64,000 nt of DNA from positions 124,001 through 188,000 of the forward strand of contig NZ_OMPD01000013.1 of NCBI RefSeq assembly GCF_900312745.1, written 5' to 3'. The notes beneath the pieces were generated by a model. That model was not told the origin of the DNA. It worked only from the letters and a program-made list of their open reading frames with translations, and ran no database searches. The DNA is from Aquimarina sp. AU58. Its GTDB lineage: Bacteria > Bacteroidota > Bacteroidia > Flavobacteriales > Flavobacteriaceae. Below are positions 49,801 through 56,598 of this stretch, one piece after another; the stretch's first letter is position 1, and each line of letters begins with the position of its first letter. The translations under genes and the position numbers were made by a program.

Positions 49801-51199
49801 CCAGGGCTAAAATGGGTAAATACACAATAAGAATAATGATTTCACCGAAAGCAGCAGAATTTCTGATTTTACTAGCTGATTTATACACTTCTTCATCCAT
49901 CTCTTTCTGTGTCAACTTCCTATTAAATTTTAAAGCGCCGAGATGAAACAAAGTAGCTTCTACAATAATTACGGCCCCATCTACTATCAAACCAAAATCA
50001 ATTGCCCCAAGACTCATTAAATTTGCAGAAACATCAAAAAGGTGCATCATACTAAAGGCAAACAAAAGTGACAATGGTATTACCGATGCAGTAATAAGCC
50101 CTGCACGCCAATTCCCTAGTAGTAATAATAGGATAAAAATAACAATCAATGCCCCTTCTATAAGATTAGTGGTCACTGTACCAATTGCATTATTGACTAA
50201 TTTAGTCCTATCTAAAAAAGGTTCGATCATTACTCCTTCTGGAAGCGTTTTGGTAATAGATGCTATTTTGTCTTTTACATTTTTAATTACTTCTGCAGAA
50301 TTTGCTCCTTTAAGCATCATTACAATAGCACTTACTACTTCTCCCTCTCCATTGCGAGTGGTAGCGCCATAACGAATAGCTTTTCCGGTTTGTACCTTGG
50401 CTACATCACTAATTAAAATCGGTATCCCATCAGATGTTTGTTTGATAAGGATGTTTTTTATATCCTCTATGGTGCCTATCAATCCTTCACTTCGTATAAA
50501 TAAGGCTTTATCATTCTTCTCTATATAGGCACCTCCTGTATTTTGATTATTACTTTCTAATGCATTAAATATTTCAGAAATAGATATATTCATAGCATTT
50601 AATCGTTCTGGGCGTATTGCAATTTCATATTGTTTTAGATATCCTCCAAAACTACTTACATCTGCTACTCCTGGTGTACCCAATAGTTGACGTTTTATAA
50701 TCCAATCCTGAATAGTTCTTAATTCTGTTGCATCATATTGGTCTTCGTAACCTGGTTTTGTAGTAATAACATATTGGTAAATTTCTCCCAGACCAGTAGT
50801 TAAAGGTGCTATCCCTGGTTTTCCTATATTTTCAGGGATTTGGGATTGTGCTTCGACAAGACGTTCACTAACTTGTTGTCTTGCCCAATACACATCTACG
50901 TTTTCTTCAAAAACAATGGTTACTACTGATAGCCCAAAACGTGAAAACGAACGTATTTCTTCAATTTCGGGAATGGTAGCCATTGTAATTTCTACAGGAA
51001 AAGTGATTAGCCGCTCTATTTCTGGTGATGCCAATGTTGGAGAAGAGGTTATCACCTGTACTTGATTATTTGTAATATCGGGAACAGCATCCACCGGCAG
51101 CTGTTTTGATGAATATATTCCCAAAATAATCAATGCTAGTGTTAGTAATCCAATAATCAATTTATGAGTTATGGAATACCTAATTATTTTATTAAGCAT
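46811..51199 (-). CDS. CzcA/CusA RND metal pump fused to TolC/CzcC-type outer-membrane channel
   Basis: The 1462-aa protein. Residues 1 to about 1030 are a complete heavy-metal RND pump with 12 membrane helices (start IIRYSITHKLIIGLLTLALI; helix 4 carries the proton-relay acidic motif LGAIDFGLIVDGAVIIVE; last helices ATFLTLVVLPILYYYFEK). Met1037 then begins a second classical signal peptide (MKPKKAMLLLVVFLGVAGN..., ending INAQ), followed by a TolC/CzcC family domain (about 1065-1462; helical hairpins such as YKEQIEIADIKKSVAVSKML). The pump C-terminus is cytoplasmic, so the inserted signal could pass the channel part to the periplasm, where cleavage would free it; internal initiation at 48091 is the alternative. 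Such fusions are known in Bacteroidota. Confidence 0.93.
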   Translation of the reverse strand: MLNKIIRYSITHKLIIGLLTLALIILGIYSSKQLPVDAVPDITNNQVQVITSSPTLASPEIERLITFPVEITMATIPEIEEIRSFSRFGLSVVTIVFEENVDVYWARQQVSERLVEAQSQIPENIGKPGIAPLTTGLGEIYQYVITTKPGYEDQYDATELRTIQDWIIKRQLLGTPGVADVSSFGGYLKQYEIAIRPERLNAMNISISEIFNALESNNQNTGGAYIEKNDKALFIRSEGLIGTIEDIKNILIKQTSDGIPILISDVAKVQTGKAIRYGATTRNGEGEVVSAIVMMLKGANSAEVIKNVKDKIASITKTLPEGVMIEPFLDRTKLVNNAIGTVTTNLIEGALIVIFILLLLLGNWRAGLITASVIPLSLLFAFSMMHLFDVSANLMSLGAIDFGLIVDGAVIIVEATLFHLGALKFNRKLTQKEMDEEVYKSASKIRNSAAFGEIIILIVYLPILALVGTEGKMFGPMAQTVGFAILGAFILSLTYVPMMSALVLSKKGTHKENISDKIMNFFYRLYEPIIKWSMRSRIFILAITSGLFIIAYLVFNNLGGEFIPTLEEGDFAVETRVLTGSSLSNTIKATTKAEKIVLDNFPEVLQVVSKIGSGEIPTDPMPVEAADMMIILKDKSKWVSASNRSELANKMAEALEVLPGVAFGFQQPIQMRFNELMTGVRQDVAIKIYGEDLTRLSSYANQIGKIAGKVKGAVDVYVEEVTGVPQIVIDYNRAQLAKYGLDIKAVNNTIQAAFAGASTGLVYEGEKRFDLVVRLDNSNRTSLTDVQNLYINGENGEQIPLQQLATVSIKDGPYQIQRDNTRRRIIIAFNVRDRDVESVVKEISTKIDNQVNFESGYTVAYGGQFENLIKAKQRLAIAVPLALLLIFILLYFTFGSLKQGVLIFTAIPLSAIGGVFALWLRDLPFSISAGVGFIALFGVAVLNGIVLIAEFNRLKKEGITDILERIYKGTKTRLRPVIMTATVASLGFLPMAISQTSGAEVQRPLATVVIGGLITATFLTLVVLPILYYYFEKRVQMKPKKAMLLLVVFLGVAGNMTSINAQTSEAKTIYQSLEEVMDAALRNNPNLKVAAFQTEKEHALKGTSFNLPKTDFDLTYGQTNSDFDNDTRFSISQKFAFPTLYTNQNKLAKATIKSSELNQEVVQNEVVTQLKATYYQLWFLKSKQQLLQKQDSIYQRFVYAANLRFKTGESNALEQATANAEVADLQIKIQENNATIRGYQLLMQKLVNSENKVDIAVGDLKVKSNLLPVDHNTTAIEKNPVLSFYKEQIEIADIKKSVAVSKMLPDITLGYFNQSFNGPGQTVNGSDVIFDSGNRFTGVKLGLAIPIWGKPHAAKIKAAKIRQKESQAQLDVVQNEVNTQLKMLLERLEKNQKNLLYYEKNALSQSELLLKQSQRGFTEGAIGYIEYVQGLNRALEIQTKYLEFINAYNQTLIEIESINAIQ

Positions 51200-51324
51200 A
51201 TAATAGTTTTAATTCAGTTAGACATCTCGATTCAATCTGATTTAATAGAATTTCTCGATGTTAAATAGCTGTTACTTTCTTTTAAAAAGATAGCAACAAG
51301 ACATAATTATCCTATAAAACTAAA

Positions 51325-51639
51325 TTAAACTTGCGGTGGTTGGAATAGTGTATTAGAGATTTCTTTACCAACACTATCAAAATGGGCAAATAACTCTGTA
51401 GAAATTTCTGGAGATATTAATTGATACGTATCAATACTAAAATCAATAACATGAACGTGGCAACAATGACATTGACAGAAAGGAGAGCATAAATCATTCT
51501 CTACACTATGATCGTGATTTTCACAAGAATCTGCAAAAGCCTCAATTTGAGAATCTTCTGTGATAGGTATACTATCATTACAAGGCACAAAATCAAGTGC
51601 CAGAAAATATATTGATAATATGAATGCTAAAATCTTCAC
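51325..51639 (-). CDS. Small exported His/Cys-rich protein (DUF6660-like)
   Basis: The 104-aa protein starts with a hydrophobic signal (MKILAFILSIYFLALDFVPC). The middle has SCENHDHSVENDLCSPFCQC and CCHVHV, dense in Cys and His and clearly suited to metal binding; the end is FQPPQV. Small proteins of this kind precede CzcA-type operons in Bacteroidota. It starts 125 bp before the pump gene and is probably first in the operon, acting as a periplasmic metal-binding or sensing peptide. Confidence 0.72.
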   Translation of the reverse strand: MKILAFILSIYFLALDFVPCNDSIPITEDSQIEAFADSCENHDHSVENDLCSPFCQCHCCHVHVIDFSIDTYQLISPEISTELFAHFDSVGKEISNTLFQPPQV

Positions 51640-51643
51640 ATTA

Positions 51644-51678
51644 CAAAGATAGTAATATTGTAATGCAATGGTATTGCA
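51644..51678 (-). promoter_or_regulatory. Candidate promoter and Fur-type operator of the metal-efflux operon
   Basis: TATCTTTG (51644-51651, minus) fits the -7 consensus 4 bp before the small His/Cys gene. The palindrome TGCAAT-GGT-ATTGCA at 51664-51678 covers the expected -33 position, which lacks TTTG. A repressor bound there would block initiation. Confidence 0.5.
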
Positions 51679-51808
51679 AAATTACCTAGATTCTAAATGT
51701 TATTAATTATTTTCTTTGGAAGCACACATACTACTCTTAAAAATAAAAAACAATAGGAATTGGAGTCTGTTTTTTAAGGTTTTATATTCAAAACAAGACC
51801 AAAAAAGC

Positions 51809-51900
51809 GACCCCCGGGTTAACTACTCCCAGGGGTCTAAATTGAAACTTAATTGTATTTAACACAAACTCAACTTATACTAATTATGATAGTTTCAATT
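51809..51900 (-). repeat. Duplicated 3' hairpin element, copy 1 (with terminator)
   Basis: A GC-rich stem GACCCCCGGG/CCCAGGGGTC (51809-51837, one mismatch) is followed by an AT-rich inverted repeat AATTGAAACT (51840-51849) / AGTTTCAATT (51891-51900). Read on the minus strand, the GC stem precedes GCTTTTTTGG, as in an intrinsic terminator. The same two-part structure recurs at 52193-52283. No gene lies directly before this copy. Confidence 0.7.
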
Positions 51901-52192
51901 ATATTGTTTTGTTAGGCTAGGCTTATGATACGAAGATAAGCGCTATCCTTTAAATATTTTAACGTTTTTTTGATGATAATTAACTCTTAATAGTATCTTA
52001 ATGCATTGATAAAACCAATAATACTAACTAATTAAAAGTTAATTTTTAAACTATTTTATGTACCAATTATGATATATTGATTGTTATATTCCCAGTGTTT
52101 TTTAATTTTTTCCCTAACACTGAAGATCCTTATTATAGCAAAATTCGTGCCAATTTTATTTAGTTCATTTTTTTTAACTTAAATTTAAGTAA

Positions 52193-52283
52193 ACCCTCGG
52201 GTAACTACTCCCGAGGGTATGAATTGAAACTAATTATGAAATTTTACACAAATTCAACTTACATAATTAATCAAGTTTCAATT
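52193..52283 (-). repeat. Duplicated 3' hairpin element, copy 2 (terminator of the 200-aa lipoprotein gene)
   Basis: ACCCTCGGG/CCCGAGGGT (52193-52218, perfect 9-bp stem, loop TAACTACT) followed by AATTGAAACT (52222-52231) / AGTTTCAATT (52274-52283), the last overlapping the stop codon of the lipoprotein gene. Loop and arm sequences are nearly the same as in copy 1, about 384 bp away. The 270 bp between the copies contain no gene. Confidence 0.7.
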
Positions 52284-52884
52284 ATTGTACTGTAATATCA
52301 AAACTTTGGGTAATATCAGTATCACCTCCAGCATTAGCAATATTACCACCGGCTACTCCATCTGCAGCTTTATTAGGTTCGTGTCTCAACGTTACTGTAA
52401 GAGTTCCGGTTCCTGCATCTGTTGTCGTTACTGTAAATGTTAGTCCAACAGGATTCGTTGTCGTAAAAGAGGTTCCATCTTCTTTTTTATAATCTGATTC
52501 TTTATCAGTATAAGCTGTCGTGATATTTAATGCAGAACTTGCTTCATAGAAAAACTGATGTTCATCTGCTTCTGCTTCTATTTCTTCGTTAATTAATTCG
52601 GCAGGGTTCTCGGATTCATTAAGCAATTCTACAGATCCATTATATGTTGTATTGGCAGTTAAATTACCCGAAACCGTTACTACCGGTGCTACTGGTCCAT
52701 CTGCTCCATCTTCATCGGTAACAACTAAAGTTACAGTTCCTCCACCGCCAACTAGAGATACTGTCATTTTAGTTATTAATTCCTCTTCATTAACCGGTAC
52801 AGGATTATCATCATCGCTAGAGCAAGATGCGAATAAAATACCTCCGACGATAAGCGTTGATAAAAGTTTGCGTGTGTTCATCAT
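52282..52884 (-). CDS. Lipoprotein partner of a TonB receptor
   Basis: The 200-aa protein has a lipoprotein signal (ILFASCSSDDD). The mature part is beta-rich with repeated Thr/Gly strands (MTVSLVGGGGTVTLVVTDED, LTFTVTTTDAGTGTLTVTLR) and an acidic NEEIEAEADEHQFFYE region. Such proteins, annotated in Flavobacteriia as 'type 1 periplasmic binding fold', follow ZnuD-like TonB receptors, as here with a 14-bp gap. Ligand binding or transfer is inferred. Confidence 0.7.
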   Translation of the reverse strand: MMNTRKLLSTLIVGGILFASCSSDDDNPVPVNEEELITKMTVSLVGGGGTVTLVVTDEDGADGPVAPVVTVSGNLTANTTYNGSVELLNESENPAELINEEIEAEADEHQFFYEASSALNITTAYTDKESDYKKEDGTSFTTTNPVGLTFTVTTTDAGTGTLTVTLRHEPNKAADGVAGGNIANAGGDTDITQSFDITVQ

Positions 52885-52898
52885 TTCTAAAATTTAAT

Positions 52899-55292
52899 TT
52901 AATAGTTAATTGATAATCTTAATAAAAAATTCCTACCCAAATCATCTGCAAAATATCGCTGACGATTTAAGTAATTTCTATAGCTTGTATTTAATATGTT
53001 GTTTATTGTTAATCCAACTTTTAGTTTATTTCGTTCTCCTAAAGAGAACTCCATACTAGTATCTGCATTTAATAAATGATATGCATCTGGAGGAGTATTT
53101 ACCTCTAATAATACATCTTCATTTTGCTGCGGAGAGAACACAGATATATTGGACGGGTACTCATTTTGTCTAAAAAAGTATTGACTTTCTAAAGAAACAT
53201 TAAGCCCGAACCAATTTTTGTTACTATAAGTAACACCGTTATTAAAAGTTGGTGCAGGGATATTAATCAATGCAGCATCTTTTTCATTTTCTTTTCCTTT
53301 TACCATAGAAAAACTATGATCTGTTCTCCAGTTCTGATGCCAATTGGCATAAAGTTTTGCATCTACTCCCAATAATCTAACATTGGTTTGTCGATATTCC
53401 CAAACAGGAAATGCTCCTCGTATAGATAATTCGACATCTACAGGTTCTAGCAAAATATAATCATTTATAAAATTGGCATATGGCGCAATTTCCCATCCCC
53501 ATTTTTCTGTATTCTTTTGTGCGGTTACAGATATTTTATGTGATGTTTCCTGATCCATCCTTAAATCTCCCAACTCAATTCTGGCAGCCGAGTGGTGTAA
53601 ACCATCACTAAATAACTCTGAAGGATTAGGAGCACGTTGTGCCAGTGCATAATTGAATCTAAATTCGTAATCTTCTTTAAAAGTATATTGTATTCCTGTA
53701 GTACCAGAAATACTATGGTAATCAAAAACTGGATTAGTGAGCCATTGTGTGTTAAAATCCTCAATAATGAGATCAGAAAAATCTACACCATATCCTCTTT
53801 CTTCCCATCTTGATTTTAAATAAAACTTCTTAGCATCCATACGATTATAATCGTATCGAATACCTGCATCTATAATGATATCATTTGTTAAGCTATATTC
53901 ACCTGTAACAAATACTCCGGCATCATACTTATCATAGTCGGGAATTAATCTTTTTACTCCTGTACTGGGGTCTGCAAAATTATTCTGATATCTAAATAGC
54001 ACTCCTACATTCCACAGAAAATCAGGATTCGAATCAAAACTAAAATCTGAAGTTAGTGTATGTGTTTTTAGCTCAAGATCTATACTGGGTAATTTGGTAA
54101 GTTCTTCTGTTCTGCGAATATCAAACTCAAATCGTTTATTATATTGAAAATCATATTGTGTATTCCATTTCCCAAGTTCTTCAAAACGTTTAAAATACCG
54201 AAGGCGTCCCAGATGGTGGGTAACTTCTTGCTTAGGATTATCAATCTCATAGGTAAAATCTCTAATAATTGCAGGTCGCTGTTCATTAATAGCATCTATA
54301 AGATCATCTACATTGCCAATATGAGATGTTGCCAGTACTCCAATTTCATTATCAAAAAAAGAATAATATGCATCCCAGCCGTGGGTAAATTTATTTACTC
54401 CAAAAGATAGGGAGGCTCCTTTTTCGAATACTCCTGTATTAGAAAGAACATAGTCTGGTGCTTCTACATCTCCAAAGCGTTTTAATGTTCCTTGTACTTT
54501 AAAAAACCATCCATTTTTATATCCTTTTATCAATTCTGAAGAAACTGATCCTCCTCTACCATTTACAGCTCCCGATAACCGGGTTTTCCCAAATAAAGTA
54601 TCTTTTGCAGGTACTTTACGAGGTTCCATAATGATAACACCACCTATTGCGTCTCCTCCGTACTGTAGTGCAGAAGCTCCTTTAACAACAGTAACATTTC
54701 CTGCGGTGTTAATATCTACATTAGGAGCATGTTCATCTCCCCATTCCATATCTTGCATCCGAACGCCATTATTCATGATCAATACACGACTTCCGCTAAG
54801 ACCCTGAATAATCGGTTTTACAATCGTAGATCCGGTATTTAAAGACGAAACACCTGTAATTTCTCTAAGAGCATCTCCCAAAGAGGCACTGCCGTATTTT
54901 TCTATGACATCAGAGCCTATAGTTTCTTCTTGAGCAGAAGTTGTTTTAGTATCATTGGCTCCCGAAACTTTTACTTCTTCTAATTCATTAAGGTGATGTT
55001 CTAAGGAGAAATCTTTTGAGGATATTTTACCTACATCAAGAGTTACTACCTGCGAATTACACTTTTCATGAGAAATAGTAAAAGCATATGCTGTTGCACA
55101 TAAACCTGTAATAGAATATCTACCAGAAGCGTCTGTCACGATTGTACGATTATTAAATGTTATTGTAGCGCCTTCAAGGGGTGCTCCGTCATGAAAATCT
55201 ATGACTCTGCCAGAAAGTGTTTTATCACATTCTTGTGCTGAAAGGAGATTAATCCCGAGAAGAAACACAAGTAACCAAGTGTGTCTTTTCAT
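52899..55292 (-). CDS. TonB-dependent receptor, ZnuD-like metal uptake
   Basis: The 797-aa protein has a signal peptide (GINLLSAQ), a carboxypeptidase-regulatory-like domain (LSGRVIDFHDGAPLEGATIT), a TonB-box region EEVKVSG, and a plug with GDALREITGVSSLNTGS, RVLIMNNGVRMQDMEWGDEH and ASALQYGGDAIGGVII. The MEWGDEHAP motif is typical of ZnuD-type receptors rather than SusC. The barrel ends NFLLRLSINY. Uptake of zinc or another metal/heme is inferred; it is flanked by a His/Cys-rich small protein and a lipoprotein. Confidence 0.9.
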   Translation of the reverse strand: MKRHTWLLVFLLGINLLSAQECDKTLSGRVIDFHDGAPLEGATITFNNRTIVTDASGRYSITGLCATAYAFTISHEKCNSQVVTLDVGKISSKDFSLEHHLNELEEVKVSGANDTKTTSAQEETIGSDVIEKYGSASLGDALREITGVSSLNTGSTIVKPIIQGLSGSRVLIMNNGVRMQDMEWGDEHAPNVDINTAGNVTVVKGASALQYGGDAIGGVIIMEPRKVPAKDTLFGKTRLSGAVNGRGGSVSSELIKGYKNGWFFKVQGTLKRFGDVEAPDYVLSNTGVFEKGASLSFGVNKFTHGWDAYYSFFDNEIGVLATSHIGNVDDLIDAINEQRPAIIRDFTYEIDNPKQEVTHHLGRLRYFKRFEELGKWNTQYDFQYNKRFEFDIRRTEELTKLPSIDLELKTHTLTSDFSFDSNPDFLWNVGVLFRYQNNFADPSTGVKRLIPDYDKYDAGVFVTGEYSLTNDIIIDAGIRYDYNRMDAKKFYLKSRWEERGYGVDFSDLIIEDFNTQWLTNPVFDYHSISGTTGIQYTFKEDYEFRFNYALAQRAPNPSELFSDGLHHSAARIELGDLRMDQETSHKISVTAQKNTEKWGWEIAPYANFINDYILLEPVDVELSIRGAFPVWEYRQTNVRLLGVDAKLYANWHQNWRTDHSFSMVKGKENEKDAALINIPAPTFNNGVTYSNKNWFGLNVSLESQYFFRQNEYPSNISVFSPQQNEDVLLEVNTPPDAYHLLNADTSMEFSLGERNKLKVGLTINNILNTSYRNYLNRQRYFADDLGRNFLLRLSINY

Positions 55293-55369
55293 TTGTAAAA
55301 TAAATAATGGATAAACTGATTAGTATGGATATACCACAGTTAAGTTTCAGTAATAAAGTTTAGGTAAAA

Positions 55370-55654
55370 CTAAGCTACAGGGGGAGCTTTGTTTAGAAAA
55401 TTGTAAGCAGCAGATGAATTAAAATATCGATTCACATAAGTTGCTCGAACAATATCGGCAGGAATATGCACTACTTCAGGAACAGTAACTGTGTCTGCAG
55501 ATGTAAAATTATCATTATGATGATCAGAAGTAAACTTACAAAGAGAGCAGTCTATATCATCAGCATCATGACCTACAATATGCAAGTCTGCTAATTGAAT
55601 GATACCGAAAAGTACCAAAAATACGGAAGCTAGTATTTGTCTATTAAACTTCAT
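55370..55654 (-). CDS. Small exported His/Cys-containing protein of the TonB locus
   Basis: The 94-aa protein has an N-terminal hydrophobic signal/anchor (ILASVFLVLFGIIQLADL) and a metal-binding-looking segment HIVGHDADDIDCSLCKFTSD followed by HHNDNF. It ends FLNKAPPVA, similar in style to the PPQV end of the small protein at 51325-51639. First gene of the receptor locus, 77 bp before the TonB gene. Role in metal capture or sensing is inferred. Confidence 0.6.
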   Translation of the reverse strand: MKFNRQILASVFLVLFGIIQLADLHIVGHDADDIDCSLCKFTSDHHNDNFTSADTVTVPEVVHIPADIVRATYVNRYFNSSAAYNFLNKAPPVA

Positions 55655-55711
55655 AACAGCAAATAAACGAAAAAAAATGATTGCTTATTATATTTTTTGG
55701 CTAAGAAAGTG

Positions 55712-56560
55712 TTAAAGGCGTATGAAATCTATACTTTTTTGTGCTATTGCCTCCAGATGTTTTGATAAATTACTGCTTTGCCATGGATGTTTTACTCCAA
55801 ATATATGATCAGCTCCTTCTACCAAGAAAATATCACTGTTAATGCTCCATTCATGTATATTTCTACTTTCCTGCACATCAACTGTTGGGTCGTTTGTACC
55901 GTGAATAATCAAATGTGGAATTTCAATTTTTTTGGCAGCATTGGTAATCGTTAATCTATCTTCATTTTTTATAAAAGATGTATAAAATTGAAAATAATGT
56001 GGCATTTGCTGTTTAGTTCTTCCGTTTTCGATATACATTACTCCTTTCTTCTGCCAATATGCAAAGGCTTCTCCTTTTGGAAACCGGTTTTTGTAATCAG
56101 AAACACTTGCCCATGTTATTAATGTAGTGATTCTCTTATCTTCTGCGGCTTTAATAGTTACAATTCCACCACCACGAGAATGGCCTATCAAAGAAATGTT
56201 TGAAGTATTAATTTCATTTTTGAATTTAAAATCCGAAGAGGTTACCCAATTTATAATGGTTTCTAAATCATCTAATTCTTTGATATAATTATTATTACCA
56301 AAAGCTTCGAGGTCAGGAAAATCTATGGGTTGTTTTATAGTGCCTCCATTATGCGAAAAATTAAATTTTACAAAGAAAAACCCAGCTCTGATAAAAGCTT
56401 CTGCCACCAAATCCCAGGCACCCCAATCTTTAAAACCTTTATATCCATGACAAAAAATAACAATAGGTTTTTGTACCCCAGTATTCGTATAAAAAACATC
56501 TGTCAAAATTGGTTTTTGATGTTTTCCTGCTACTATTATATTTTTGTTTTTAATCATCAT
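55712..56560 (-). CDS. Alpha/beta hydrolase
   Basis: The 282-aa cytoplasmic protein (MMIKNKN start; Met2 possible) has the oxyanion region PIVIFCHGYKGFKDWGAWD, the nucleophile elbow IGHSRGGGIV, the Asp in IHGTNDPTVD and the His in GADHIFG, so the triad is complete. It belongs to the dienelactone hydrolase/acyl-peptidase-like group. Substrate unknown. It is 38 bp downstream of the addB-like gene on the same strand. Confidence 0.88.
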   Translation of the reverse strand: MMIKNKNIIVAGKHQKPILTDVFYTNTGVQKPIVIFCHGYKGFKDWGAWDLVAEAFIRAGFFFVKFNFSHNGGTIKQPIDFPDLEAFGNNNYIKELDDLETIINWVTSSDFKFKNEINTSNISLIGHSRGGGIVTIKAAEDKRITTLITWASVSDYKNRFPKGEAFAYWQKKGVMYIENGRTKQQMPHYFQFYTSFIKNEDRLTITNAAKKIEIPHLIIHGTNDPTVDVQESRNIHEWSINSDIFLVEGADHIFGVKHPWQSSNLSKHLEAIAQKSIDFIRL

Positions 56561-56598
56561 AATTCTAAGTATAGAGTTTAGTATCCAAGCTATTGCAG

